From the NCBI GenBank assembly GCA_963678235.1, contig OY782766.1, forward strand, positions 868,001 to 932,000: DNA of 64,000 nt, written 5' to 3'. Source of the DNA: JABMQB01 sp963678235 (GTDB lineage: Bacteria; Bacteroidota; Bacteroidia; Bacteroidales; Prolixibacteraceae). Shown piece after piece: positions 41,998 to 51,855 of this stretch (its first letter is position 1; each line of letters opens with the position of its first letter). A program made the position numbers and the translations under genes. The notes beneath the pieces are model-generated. The model saw only the letters and a list, made by a program, of their open reading frames with translations, was not told the origin of the DNA and did no database searches.

Positions 41998-42039
41998 GCA
42001 TTATTTTACTGAATATGGTAATCGAATACGAACTAGCAA

Positions 42040-45000
42040 ATGAATAAATTCACATATATTTTTAAGAGTTTAATCCATTATAAAAAAGCAAACCTATTAA
42101 TTGCCCTGGGGGTTGCTCTTAGTGCAGCGGTTATTACGGGTGGTTTAATAATTGGCGATTCGATTACCCACAGCCTTGAACTAACTACCAATTATCGGCT
42201 GGGCAAAACAACACATGTCCTTACTTCAACTGACAGATATTTTAGGCAACAATTGGCAGCTGATATGCCAAAAACCTTGGACGTAAGTCCAGTTATGATT
42301 TCTGAAGGTATGGCAGTTTCGAGAGGCGGCGAAAAAAGGGCAAATCGCGTTCAGGTTGTAGGCATTGATAGTACTTTTTATAAGATTGCAACTACTTATT
42401 TATATTCTGTCCTCGGAAAGAATGAAATAATTATCAGTCAAAACCTTGCGGAAAAACTGGAAGTCAGGGCTGGAGATAATATCCTCATTCGTATCAATAA
42501 AGCATCCTTAATTCCCAAGAATGCCCCCTTTGTTTCCGGAGATGAAACAAGCGTTAGTTATAGGGCAACAATTAAGTCTATTGCAGGAAAAGATGAGCTC
42601 GGAAGGTTTTCCTTAAAGAATTCACAAACAGCTCCATACAACCTGTTTATGGATTTGAAACGACTGAATGAACTCATGGAATTTAAGTCGAAAGCAAACA
42701 GGTTGCTGATTAATAGTGATTTATCGGAAAACAAATTGTTTTCTGAACTAAAAGAATACTGGCAAGCCGAAGATGCGAATTTGGGTTTTAGAAAAATTGA
42801 TAAAACCGGGGAATTAGAAATATTTTCGGAACGGGTATTTATTGAGGACAACATTAGCCGCGAATTGAAAAAACTAAAAGGGGCAAACCCAATACTCACA
42901 TATTTTACCAATTCAATTTCAAACATTCAACATAAGTCGGTTGCCACACCTTACTCATTTGTTTCTACTTTGCCTGATTCGCTGTTAAACCCCGACGAAA
43001 TAATTCTTAATCAATGGACTGCAGAAGATATTACAACTAAAATTGGAGATTCTATTCAACTCAAATATTTTACCATTGGTACCTTAAGGCAATTAAAGGT
43101 TGATTCTGCCAATTTTCGTGTGAAACGCATTGTATCAATGAACAGTGAATATGTAGATCCTTCATTAATGCCTAATTTGCCTGGCATGTCAGATGCAGGA
43201 GACTGTGGTGACTGGGAAGCCGGAATACCAATCGACCTTGAAAGCATTCGTGATAAAGACGAAGACTATTGGGATTTATACAAAGGAACGCCTAAGGCGT
43301 TTTTGGCGCGATCAACAGCAAGTTATTTATGGGCAAACCGGTTTGGTAGCACTACGTCAGTTAGGTTCGACGAAAACTCATTATCGGAAGAAGAATTTAG
43401 GGCATTCTTCAAAGAAAATATCTCTCCTGAAAGCCTGGGTTTTTATATCAAGCCAGTTAAAGAAAAAGGTATGTATGCTGCACAAAACGGGGTAGATTTT
43501 AGCCAGCTATTTATTGGTTTGAGCTTTTTTATCCTTGTAGCTGCTATACTTTTATCCATGTTGCTTTATTTGCTCCACCTCGAAAACCGATATGCACAAA
43601 TTGGTACCCTAAGCACTCTGGGCTTCAAAGAAAAACAAATAAGAACCATGTTCCTGACTGAGGCTTTAATGGTTTCATTGGTAGGATCAATACTGGGTTT
43701 ATTTGCAGCGATATTCTATACAAAAATAGTTTTCAAAGCCTTAAACAGTCTTTGGTTTGATATCGTAAGAACCAATGTTCTGGAAATTTTGGTCTTGCCA
43801 AAAACCTTATCCATAGGCTTTATAATCAGTACACTGGTTAGCGTAATTGTCATTATTTTCGCCATTCGTAAAAAGCTTAAAATGCAGACCTCCGATTTGC
43901 AAAAAAAGATCTCAGGGCGCGAAAAAAGAGGATTAAAAATCCTAAAACGCTTATCATCAGTACTATTATTGGCTGGTTCCATATTTATTATTGCCTGGCA
44001 ATTGAATGCGGGAGATGCGCAAAACCCGGGCATGTTTTTTATGGCTGGCGGATTTTTACTCATTTCATTGCTTTTGTTCACGGATTTAATTATTCGGAAT
44101 GAAACAATTAATACAGCAACTATTAAAAGCATTAACCTTGTCAGGAAAAATATAAGTAGCAATAAAAAGCGCTCACTCACAATTATCCTATTGTTTGCTT
44201 TTGGTACATTTCTGGTGGTTTCCACTGGTTCAAATAAGCAGGACTTATTTGCCAATGCAAATGATAAATCAACAGGAACCGGAGGGTTTAAATATTTTGC
44301 TGAAACAACGATACCGGTTTTATTTGATCTCAACAACCAGGAATTGCGACAAAAAGAAGGATTACCGAATCAGTTTAGTGCAATTCAGTTTAGAAAAGTT
44401 GAAGGTGATGATGCCAGTTGCCTAAACCTGAATAGGATTAGCAACCCTGCAATCCTTGGCGTCAATGGTGATGAATTAAATGGGCGTTTTAGTTTTGTTG
44501 CCAAATCAGAATTGTTAAACGATGAAAATCCCTGGGAATCATTGCAAAAAGATCTTGGGGATGTTGTTCCGGCAATTGCTGACCAAACCGTTATTCAATG
44601 GGGGCTTGGCTTAAAAGTGGGGGATACTTTAACCTACCAAAATGAAACAGGTGACACATTAAAGCTAAAATTAATCGGCGGTTTGGCACCTTCCATATTC
44701 CAGGGCTATGTGATTATTGACAATCAACAATTCCTAAATAATTATCCTTCCAGTAGTGGATCATCCGTATTTTTAATTGATGCAGAGGAAGATGAGAAGC
44801 TAGATGCTGCCGAATCCCTTGAATTTATGTTCAGGGACTATGGCTGGGAAGCGATATCAGCGGCACAGCGCCTTGCCGCATTCTATTCAATAACAAATAC
44901 CTACTTGTCAATTTTCCTTGCCCTGGGGGCTTTAGGATTAATAATAGGAACTATTGGACTGGCAGTGGTGCTAGCAAGAAGTATATTAGAACGAAAAAGT

Positions 45001-45282
45001 GAAATTGCACTGCTTAAGGTTGTTGGTTTTACAAGGAAAAAAATATTTATGCTGGTGGTTAAGGAATACAGCATCCTTTTATTTGCCGGGATTATCATAG
45101 GATTAATTACAGCCGTTCTTGCCACCATGCCTTCCATTTTATCTCCGAATACCGATATTTCAATGGGCACAATTATATTAGTTGTGGGAATAATAATTAT
45201 TAACGGATTGTTTTGGATTTTCCTTCTTTCGGCAATATCCTTAAAAAGCAAGCCCTTGATAGGTTCACTAAGAAGCGAATAA
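42040..45282 (+). CDS. FtsX-like ABC transporter permease
   Basis: 1080 residues with two FtsX modules. N-terminal helix FKSLIHYKKANLLIALGVALSAAVITGGLIIGDSITHSLEL and a large MacB-like periplasmic domain (to about 480). Helices follow with LLSMLLYLLHLENRYAQIGTLSTLGFKEKQIRTMFLTEALMVSLVGSILG. A second periplasmic domain and final helices complete it (LARSILERKSEIALLKVVGFTRKKIFMLVVKEYSILLFAGIIIG). It should export lipoproteins or other envelope molecules with the adjacent ATPase. The last gene of the same-strand cluster; its stop abuts the convergent gene. Confidence 0.92.
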   Translation: MNKFTYIFKSLIHYKKANLLIALGVALSAAVITGGLIIGDSITHSLELTTNYRLGKTTHVLTSTDRYFRQQLAADMPKTLDVSPVMISEGMAVSRGGEKRANRVQVVGIDSTFYKIATTYLYSVLGKNEIIISQNLAEKLEVRAGDNILIRINKASLIPKNAPFVSGDETSVSYRATIKSIAGKDELGRFSLKNSQTAPYNLFMDLKRLNELMEFKSKANRLLINSDLSENKLFSELKEYWQAEDANLGFRKIDKTGELEIFSERVFIEDNISRELKKLKGANPILTYFTNSISNIQHKSVATPYSFVSTLPDSLLNPDEIILNQWTAEDITTKIGDSIQLKYFTIGTLRQLKVDSANFRVKRIVSMNSEYVDPSLMPNLPGMSDAGDCGDWEAGIPIDLESIRDKDEDYWDLYKGTPKAFLARSTASYLWANRFGSTTSVRFDENSLSEEEFRAFFKENISPESLGFYIKPVKEKGMYAAQNGVDFSQLFIGLSFFILVAAILLSMLLYLLHLENRYAQIGTLSTLGFKEKQIRTMFLTEALMVSLVGSILGLFAAIFYTKIVFKALNSLWFDIVRTNVLEILVLPKTLSIGFIISTLVSVIVIIFAIRKKLKMQTSDLQKKISGREKRGLKILKRLSSVLLLAGSIFIIAWQLNAGDAQNPGMFFMAGGFLLISLLLFTDLIIRNETINTATIKSINLVRKNISSNKKRSLTIILLFAFGTFLVVSTGSNKQDLFANANDKSTGTGGFKYFAETTIPVLFDLNNQELRQKEGLPNQFSAIQFRKVEGDDASCLNLNRISNPAILGVNGDELNGRFSFVAKSELLNDENPWESLQKDLGDVVPAIADQTVIQWGLGLKVGDTLTYQNETGDTLKLKLIGGLAPSIFQGYVIIDNQQFLNNYPSSSGSSVFLIDAEEDEKLDAAESLEFMFRDYGWEAISAAQRLAAFYSITNTYLSIFLALGALGLIIGTIGLAVVLARSILERKSEIALLKVVGFTRKKIFMLVVKEYSILLFAGIIIGLITAVLATMPSILSPNTDISMGTIILVVGIIIINGLFWIFLLSAISLKSKPLIGSLRSE

Positions 45283-45687
45283 TCAGATCTCTGTAAGTTG
45301 AAGAAACTTATCCAACGATATAGGCATATTTAGCAGACTATACGCTTTTTCCATGGTAAAACAATAATCCCTGGTACGTTTTAATGCATTAAAGAAAATT
45401 TTTGTATAAACGGTTGCCATGGGTTCATTCAATAAGTAAATGCCCATTTTCTGATTATCTTTTTTGCTGTATTCATACACTAATTTTATCATTTTATGCA
45501 ATTGGTTAAGTTCAAAATCAAACTTAACTTCGCGCAAATCAGATAACATATAATAAACTGAATCGAAATTTTCATCGTCCCGCACTTGTTTGGCAAAATT
45601 ATAAACGCTGTCGAATGAGTGGAAACCAGCAGCCGCTCGGGCGAATCCAAAATTGTATTCAGGATATATTCGGTACTTGTTTTTCAT
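45283..45687 (-). CDS. Conserved hypothetical protein, possibly SpoIIAA/STAS-like
   Basis: 134 residues, cytoplasmic (no signal peptide or helix). The pattern of short strands and helices (YRIYPEYNFGFARAAAGFHSFDSVYNFAKQVRDDENFDSVYYMLSDLREVKFDFELNQLHKMI) resembles small STAS/SpoIIAA-like proteins of Bacteroidota, but no diagnostic motif is present. Convergent with the permease gene with no gap, and 190 bp from the start of the B12 riboswitch on the other side. Confidence 0.6.
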   Translation of the reverse strand: MKNKYRIYPEYNFGFARAAAGFHSFDSVYNFAKQVRDDENFDSVYYMLSDLREVKFDFELNQLHKMIKLVYEYSKKDNQKMGIYLLNEPMATVYTKIFFNALKRTRDYCFTMEKAYSLLNMPISLDKFLQLTEI

Positions 45688-45836
45688 TGTTCATCATTCT
45701 ACTATGTGTACTAATGGGGCAACAATAAAACATTCGTTTCTTGGACTATAACGAACTTTTTTGAATTTTGTTCGGATTGAGTTGAAAATTTAAATATGGA
45801 TTATGTTTTATTTTATTGGCTCAAATTAATTCGCAA

Positions 45837-45869
45837 TTGAATCATTATTGTAATAAGTTATTACCTTTG
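45837..45869 (+). promoter_or_regulatory. Promoter of the first B12-regulated operon
   Basis: TTG (45837-45839), 22-bp spacer, TACCTTTG (45862-45869), matching TAnnTTTG. The riboswitch begins seven bases later, which fits a start site at its 5' edge. Confidence 0.6.
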
Positions 45870-45875
45870 CCAAAC

Positions 45876-46056
45876 GAAAATGGTTCATTTCAAATTATTG
45901 AACAGGGAATCCAGTGATCCCGATAATATTCGGGAAAGTCTGGAGCTGTACCCGCAGCTGTAAGCTTTGATATCGGCAGCAAATATACCACTGTCCTATA
46001 AATTAGGATGGGAAGGTTGTTTCCGAAATAAGTGAGCCAGAAGACCTGCCATTTTC
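45876..46056 (+). promoter_or_regulatory. Cobalamin riboswitch 1
   Basis: An adenosylcobalamin-type aptamer. P1 is GAAAATGG (45876-45883) with CCATTTTC (46049-46056). The core has GGGAATCCAGTG, GGGAAAGTCTGGAGCTGTACCCGCAGCTGTAAGC, CCACTGTCC, GGGAAGG and the B12 box AGCCAGAAGACCTGCCA (46035-46051). A likely expression platform follows at 46069-46109: GGAATAAAA pairs with TTTTATTTCC around an inner GGGC/GCCC hairpin, just ahead of the start codon. It should repress the surface protein-btuB-btuG operon when B12 is plentiful. Confidence 0.95.
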
Positions 46057-46134
46057 AAGTATGCTTTCGGGAATAAAAGGGAGGGCGTAATGCCCGGAAT
46101 TTTATTTCCTCATGTTTAATTAAAAAACTGGGGA

Positions 46135-48513
46135 ATGAACAGATTAACATTTTTACTTGCACTTTTCTGTGTGGTTTTATCCGCACATTCGCAGGATCTT
46201 GGTTTTGAAGTGATTGAGTACAAACCAGCTCCTGGTCAGCACATCAACCTTGAAAATATTGGGACCCCACAAGCAGCTCAAAATATTGTAGCGGAAAAAA
46301 GAAATCTGGTTTCGTTGGGTAGTTTTGGTGGCTATTTGGTATTAAAGTTTAAAAAAGCTTGTGAGAACCATCCTAACAATCCTTATGGGGTTGATTTTTC
46401 GGTTTTTGGGAATTCATTTGAAGGTTCATCCGAACCCGGTATTGTTTATGTAATGCAGGATGCCAATAATAATGGGTTGCCCGATGATATTTGGTATGAA
46501 ATAGCCGGATCAGACTACTATAATCCAACAAGCACAAAGAATTATCGTGTTAACTATAAAAACCCGCACGGTAATTTTAACATTCCATGGAATGACAATC
46601 AGGGAAATAAAGGGGAAGTGATTGCCAATTCATTCAATACACAGGAATATTATCCAAATCAGGCTTTGTTCACTGATTACCCTCAGGATTCTGTTGCTTT
46701 TGAAGGGACAAAATTGCAATCAAGCTATTACGAATCCAGTAATGTTCAAATTGAATTGGAACCACTGGCATTTGGTTATGCCGACAACCTTCCAACAGAT
46801 TATTACACCGATCACAGTATTCCGGATAATCCATATACTCTTAATGTTATGGAAGGCGGGGGCGGAAATGCAATTGATATATCATGGGCTGTTAATGAAA
46901 ACGGCAATTATGTGCATCTTGATTACATCAACTTTGTAAAAATAGTATCTGCAAATTTGCAGGATGCCGGTATTATCGGAGAACTTTCAACCGATGTTAC
47001 ATTTATTAGTGACGTGCAGGAAAACGAAAACTTAACTGGAAATCAGTCGGTTGTGGTGATATACAATCATGCACCTGAGGCAATAATCGGAGATTCCGTT
47101 TTTATTTTAGGCGCTCATTTCATTGACGGAAAACCCAGTAGCAAAAATCTGAGTTACAAAGTTAATTCTGAAATTGGAGTATTTACCGATGGAAATTTTG
47201 TAAAAACATTGGTTGGAGGAAATGTAACAATTAAGGCAGAACTTCAAGAAGATACAGATGAGTTCAATGTTAGTTCTGTGTTTTTCCGAGAACCAACCAG
47301 CATTCAATTAAATACTGATTTTAGTGCATTTTATGCTGGCGACACACTTGCACTTAATGCAGTTGTTTTAGACCAAAACGAGGTTGGAATAAAATATTTA
47401 AGTATTTCTTATACAATAACTTTAGCATCTTCAACTCAACTATTAAATGAAGGGTATAGCAATTCATTGGTTGCCATAAATCCCGGAACAGATACCTTAG
47501 TAATTAGTTGTGTAAAATTTCCGGATGTACAATTAAAAATCCCTGTTGTTGTACAGGAAACGCAAAACCTTGCAGATGTTTACATTTCTATAAAAACAGA
47601 ACTTGAAAATATATTGCCGTTACAAAAAATCAAAATTCCCGTTTCTGATTTAAACAAATATTTGGAAGAGCCACAGAACGATTACTCGGCATTTGAGCAA
47701 CCCACCATTGCCCACGCTATTTGCAAAGGTCTAGAAAAAGCTGGCACTGCATTTTCATTGAAAGACGATGATAAAGCAAACGGACAATTGTACCTCTATT
47801 CTGTTGAAAAAGAAGAGTTTTACACCTATGGCTGGGGAGGAAAAACAGATCCATCGGCTTTTGCAAAAGCCTGGATTGTAAAGTTAAATGGCAACTCACA
47901 CATTCGTGGATTTGATAAAACTACCATAAAATCCGGAGATACAATCTTGGTGTATCACGTTTCTAACCTTTTAACGGAATGGGAGTTAACAACACTATTT
48001 TCATCTGCTGATACTGTAATTCTTGGAAATACAGCGACAATTGCGGCAAAAAAGGCAACATGTAGCTACCAAAACAATTCAATAACGGAAAACGAGCAAA
48101 TTCGGATTCAAAACAGGGAAGTTACATTTAAGGGAACCACCATTGACCAATCACTTTTTACCAATGTGGATGGAGAAATAGAATACACATTTAATGAAGC
48201 GGGTAGCACATTTATAAGTTCTGGAAATGATGCACTTAACGTATTTGTGGATATCGAAACAGGAACAAATTTGATACCCGAAGAACGTTTGAAGTTATAT
48301 CCGAACCCTGCAAACGATTTTATTTCCATTCGTGGGGACTCCAATACATTGCAGAAAATAGAAATTTATTCAGCCAGTGGAATCCTTGAAAAAACACTAT
48401 TAGACCAGAGAATGGGTGAGAAAATTGATATATCTGAGCTTTCTGTAGGTATTTACATGGTGAAAGTTGTAACCAAACATTCATCCCAAAGCTTTAAAAT
48501 CTTCAAAAATTGA
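46135..48513 (+). CDS. T9SS-exported surface protein with DUF4430 (intrinsic-factor-like) domain
   Basis: 792 residues. Signal peptide 1-19 (SAHSQ), then an N-terminal domain common in Bacteroidota surface proteins (LGFEVIEYKPAPGQ..., SVFGNSFEGSSEPGIVYVMQDANNNGLPDDIWYEIAGSDY), Ig-like stretches, and about 505-610 a DUF4430-like domain (AICKGLEKAGTAF ... AWIVKLNG ... KTTIKSGDTILVYHVS). A T9SS type A sorting domain ends it (RLKLYPNPANDFISI ... GIYMVKVVTKHSSQSFKIFKN). DUF4430 matches the C-terminal domain of mammalian B12 carriers. With the upstream riboswitch and downstream btuB, a surface cobalamin-binding role is likely. Confidence 0.85.
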   Translation: MNRLTFLLALFCVVLSAHSQDLGFEVIEYKPAPGQHINLENIGTPQAAQNIVAEKRNLVSLGSFGGYLVLKFKKACENHPNNPYGVDFSVFGNSFEGSSEPGIVYVMQDANNNGLPDDIWYEIAGSDYYNPTSTKNYRVNYKNPHGNFNIPWNDNQGNKGEVIANSFNTQEYYPNQALFTDYPQDSVAFEGTKLQSSYYESSNVQIELEPLAFGYADNLPTDYYTDHSIPDNPYTLNVMEGGGGNAIDISWAVNENGNYVHLDYINFVKIVSANLQDAGIIGELSTDVTFISDVQENENLTGNQSVVVIYNHAPEAIIGDSVFILGAHFIDGKPSSKNLSYKVNSEIGVFTDGNFVKTLVGGNVTIKAELQEDTDEFNVSSVFFREPTSIQLNTDFSAFYAGDTLALNAVVLDQNEVGIKYLSISYTITLASSTQLLNEGYSNSLVAINPGTDTLVISCVKFPDVQLKIPVVVQETQNLADVYISIKTELENILPLQKIKIPVSDLNKYLEEPQNDYSAFEQPTIAHAICKGLEKAGTAFSLKDDDKANGQLYLYSVEKEEFYTYGWGGKTDPSAFAKAWIVKLNGNSHIRGFDKTTIKSGDTILVYHVSNLLTEWELTTLFSSADTVILGNTATIAAKKATCSYQNNSITENEQIRIQNREVTFKGTTIDQSLFTNVDGEIEYTFNEAGSTFISSGNDALNVFVDIETGTNLIPEERLKLYPNPANDFISIRGDSNTLQKIEIYSASGILEKTLLDQRMGEKIDISELSVGIYMVKVVTKHSSQSFKIFKN

Positions 48514-50471
48514 AGCAATTAGCATCCATATTAGTTGCTTTAATCGCATTTAATTGTTTCCAACTGAATGGACAATCTATCAAGGATACGGTGCATATTA
48601 AGGAGGTTTCTGTTCTGGCGAAGAAAAAAACGCAGGAATTAGGCATCAACCTTACAAAACCAGACTCCCTTGCGATGAAAAGTACCCAAACTATGGATAT
48701 TTCCGAGCTGGTTTCAATATATACCCCAATTTTCATAAAGTCTTACGGACAAGGGGCGACGGCAACTGCCAGCTTTCGGGGAACAGGTGCTTCGCACACT
48801 CAGGTAGCCTGGAATGGCATGAACCTGAATTCTCCCATGCGCGGAGCAGTCGATTTGTCGCAATTGCCCGTATTTTTTATTGAAGAAGCCACAATTTACC
48901 ATGGTGGAAGCTCAATGCAGCAGGGCAGTGGTGGACTTGGAGGCTCCATAAGTTTACAGAATAAACCAGATTGGAATTCAAAATTGTTATTTTCCGGATT
49001 GGTAGAAAAAGCAAGCTTTCAGACCAATAAATATTTTGTAAATTTTACATATGGCGGCAATTCTTTAATTTCTACCACAAGGGTATTTTACGAAGATTCT
49101 GAAAATAATTTTGATTTTTATAATTATGGCGTAATTCCAAATAAACCTGACATTCAAAAAAATGCTGCGTATTGGAAATCAGGAGGGTTACAGGAGTTTT
49201 ACTTCAGAACAAATTCTGATCAGATTTTTGCACTTAGGTTCTGGCTTCAGGGTGGCGAACGCGAATTGCCCCCATTAATGTCGTACGAAGGTGAAGAACG
49301 AGAGGAAACCCAAAGCGACCGTACTCTAAAAGCCCAGTTTTCATGGAAAAACTACAGGAGCCTTTGGAATCCGGAATTTTTCAGCGGATTAAACCATACC
49401 AAACTTGATTATTTCAGAAACAGCCCCGATTTCGGTTTTGTAATTGCCGATTCAAGAAGTTCGGAAAATAGCTATTTAAACAAATTCTCCGTTAAACATG
49501 CTTATTCTAATGGATTACTTTTATCCATGGCTGCTAATTTAAATTACCATAAAGTCAAAACTCTAAACAGGGTAGATTTATCTGGTTATGAGGAAGATAG
49601 GCTAGAAGGAAGCCTTTTGTTTAATTTACATTTGAAAACAAAGAACAACTTTGCAGCCGCTTTTTTAATTCGTCCAGAGTTTTATGATAACAATTTTGTA
49701 TTTCTTACACCAATGCTTGGAATGGAATGGACTCCCAATAAAGCATCAAAATTCTTGTTTCAAACGAACATTGCACGAAACTTTCATAAACCAAACCTTA
49801 ACGATTTATACTGGCTTCCGGGCGGTAACCCCGATTTAAAACCAGAAGATGGAGTAACTGGCGACATGTCGGTTTCATTTCATAAAAACAACCAAAACCT
49901 TGAACTATCAAGTAAAATTTCAGGGTTCATGTCAAAAATTAATAACTGGATTTTATGGCAGCCAGCCAAGAATGGAGCCTATTATTGGGAAGCAGACAAT
50001 GTAAAGGAAGTATTTTCGAGGGGCTTGGAATACCAGGGAAACCTGACCGCAGAAGTGGGAGAGGTTTTAGTGAAAATCAATGGAAATTATGCATTTACGC
50101 GTTCTTCAAACCTAAATGCAAAAAATTCGGTGGATCAATCCAGGGGAAAGCAACTAATTTATATCCCAAAGCATTCGGGCAACTTCTTTTTTAACCTTGC
50201 TGCCAAAGGATATTCTCTTAGGTATGGGATTAATTATACAGGGAAAAGATATACCACATCCAGCAATCAACAAAGTGATTACGAGCAGGTTTTAACATCT
50301 TACTGGCTTCATTCTGTATCGCTCGAAAAAGTATTTAGAAAAAACGAAAGTGAGCTTAGCATCAAGGCAAAAATCAATAATTTGCTGGATACAAACTACC
50401 AAGGTATTCTTTGGAGGGCAATGCCCGGAAGGAATTATTCACTTACCCTCGCTTTTAAAATAGGATCATGA
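48510..50471 (+). CDS. btuB: BtuB-type TonB-dependent cobalamin receptor
   Basis: 653 residues. Signal peptide about 1-22 (CFQLNGQ), TonB-box region, plug (SLAMKSTQTMDISELVSIYTPIFIKSYGQGATATASFRGTGASHTQVAWNGMNLNSPMRGAVDLSQLP) and a barrel ending in AFKIGS. It starts with TTG overlapping the previous stop (TTGA), so it is translationally coupled to the surface protein gene under the cobalamin riboswitch. The BtuB assignment rests on this context and the plug sequence. No btuFCD is in the window. Confidence 0.88.
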   Translation: MKQLASILVALIAFNCFQLNGQSIKDTVHIKEVSVLAKKKTQELGINLTKPDSLAMKSTQTMDISELVSIYTPIFIKSYGQGATATASFRGTGASHTQVAWNGMNLNSPMRGAVDLSQLPVFFIEEATIYHGGSSMQQGSGGLGGSISLQNKPDWNSKLLFSGLVEKASFQTNKYFVNFTYGGNSLISTTRVFYEDSENNFDFYNYGVIPNKPDIQKNAAYWKSGGLQEFYFRTNSDQIFALRFWLQGGERELPPLMSYEGEEREETQSDRTLKAQFSWKNYRSLWNPEFFSGLNHTKLDYFRNSPDFGFVIADSRSSENSYLNKFSVKHAYSNGLLLSMAANLNYHKVKTLNRVDLSGYEEDRLEGSLLFNLHLKTKNNFAAAFLIRPEFYDNNFVFLTPMLGMEWTPNKASKFLFQTNIARNFHKPNLNDLYWLPGGNPDLKPEDGVTGDMSVSFHKNNQNLELSSKISGFMSKINNWILWQPAKNGAYYWEADNVKEVFSRGLEYQGNLTAEVGEVLVKINGNYAFTRSSNLNAKNSVDQSRGKQLIYIPKHSGNFFFNLAAKGYSLRYGINYTGKRYTTSSNQQSDYEQVLTSYWLHSVSLEKVFRKNESELSIKAKINNLLDTNYQGILWRAMPGRNYSLTLAFKIGS

Positions 50472-51535
50472 AACAGACTTGGATATATATTGCTTTTTTA
50501 TTGGTCCTTGTGTCATGCGAAAAGGAGCCTGTAGAAACAGTATATTTCGATTTTCAGGGAAAGAAAGGCATATTTATTACGTGCGAAGGTAATTTTATGT
50601 ATGGTAATGCATCCCTTTCATTTTATGATAAAGAAGAGAAAAGGATATATAATCAGGTGTATTTTGCAAGAAACAAAGCACCACTTGGCGACGTTGCCCA
50701 ATCCATTGTATCATTCAACAATAGCATTTTTGTCACGGTTAACAATTCAGGTAAAATTGTCGCGATCGATCCTGAAACAGCAGCATTCAAAGGCATAATT
50801 GATGGACTTACATCTCCACGTTATATGCACTTTTTAAGTGAAAACAAAGCTTACGTGAGCGATTTGTATGCCCGTCAAATTGCAATTGTTGATCCGACCA
50901 ATTATGTACAAACAGGAAGTATTGATGTGGCAAATGGAAATACGAACTTCCAACTGCATTCGACCGAACAATTTGCCCAGGTTGGGAATTTGGTTTTTGT
51001 AACCTGTTGGTCCTACGATCAATACATTCTGGTTATCAACTCTGAAACGGATGCTGTGACCGACTCCATAAAAACCCCTTTACAACCGAAAGATATTGTG
51101 GTCGATAAGAACAATAAATTATGGGTAATGTGCGATGGGAGCTACGAGGCGTCTGTTCTTGGGGCAGAACCCTCGACTTTGCTGAGAATTGATCCGATTA
51201 CTTTGACAATTGAGCAAAAATATACCTTTCCGGCAATAAGTGATTCCCCTTCGCAGCTTGTAATCAATTCGCAAAAAGACCAGCTTTATTTTATTTCAGA
51301 AGGTGTTTATAAAATGGAAATTTCAGACAGGTATTTACCTGACAATCCATTAATTGCACCGGGTGAACATCTGTTTTATAGTTTAAAAATTGATCCGGAA
51401 AACGATGATATTTATGTAGCTGATGCGATCGATTACACGCAATCAGCCATTATATACAGATATAACAAAAGCCTGGAACTAGTTGATTCCTTTTATGTTG
51501 GGATCACTCCAGGCGACTATTTATTTAAAAATTAA
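50468..51535 (+). CDS. btuG: BtuG-like surface beta-propeller lipoprotein (DUF5074/YncE-like)
   Basis: 355 residues. Lipobox LVLVSC (Cys about 18) followed by acidic EKEPVE, consistent with surface export. The rest is a YncE/DUF5074-type propeller (FVTVNNSGKIVAIDPETAAFKGIIDGLTSPRYMHFLSENKAYVSDLYARQIAIVDP, SILLRID-type blades, IDPENDDIYVADAIDYTQSAIIYRY). In gut Bacteroides, BtuG is such a lipoprotein, binds cobalamin with very high affinity and caps BtuB. Here it directly follows btuB with an ATGA overlap. The symbol is given from fold plus context. Confidence 0.82.
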   Translation: MKQTWIYIAFLLVLVSCEKEPVETVYFDFQGKKGIFITCEGNFMYGNASLSFYDKEEKRIYNQVYFARNKAPLGDVAQSIVSFNNSIFVTVNNSGKIVAIDPETAAFKGIIDGLTSPRYMHFLSENKAYVSDLYARQIAIVDPTNYVQTGSIDVANGNTNFQLHSTEQFAQVGNLVFVTCWSYDQYILVINSETDAVTDSIKTPLQPKDIVVDKNNKLWVMCDGSYEASVLGAEPSTLLRIDPITLTIEQKYTFPAISDSPSQLVINSQKDQLYFISEGVYKMEISDRYLPDNPLIAPGEHLFYSLKIDPENDDIYVADAIDYTQSAIIYRYNKSLELVDSFYVGITPGDYLFKN

Positions 51536-51554
51536 ACTAATAAGAATAAATGAA

Positions 51555-51745
51555 TGCAAAATGGTTCTCCATCAGGAGTTTAAGGGAATCCAGTGATCCC
51601 GATACAAATCGGGAAAGTCTGGAGCTGTACCCGCAGCTGTAAGCCTTGTTAATTTTGATTGCACCAGCTTGTCACTGTCCCGATAAAAGGGGTGGGAAGG
51701 CAGCAATTAAAAGAGGTAAGCCAGAAGACCTGCCGTTGCAAAATA
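51555..51745 (+). promoter_or_regulatory. Cobalamin riboswitch 2
   Basis: Same core as riboswitch 1: GGGAATCCAGTG, GGGAAAGTCTGGAGCTGTACCCGCAGCTGTAAGCC, CACTGTCC, GGGAAGG and the B12 box AAGCCAGAAGACCTGCCG (51717-51734), with a P1 near TGCAAAATGG/CCGTTGCA. Downstream, AGCTTTCGGGAGTAAAAGCT and TTGGG...CCCAA form candidate expression-platform hairpins before the start of the DUF4465 gene. The remainder of the gap 51536-51855 is this leader. I see no separate promoter box that I trust. Confidence 0.94.
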
Positions 51746-51855
51746 GCAATATGTAAAGCTTTCGGGAGTAAAAGCTTGGGTAGTAGTACCTTATTTGTCC
51801 CAATGGTTTTGGTATTGTAAAATTTTATGTTCAACTAAAAACAAAAGATTTTACT

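Noticed and set aside
45920..45935. CCCGAT-type palindrome shared between the B12 riboswitches and the tRNA array
   Set aside because: In the riboswitches it is an internal aptamer stem. The short shared core is most likely chance, as the surrounding sequences are unrelated.
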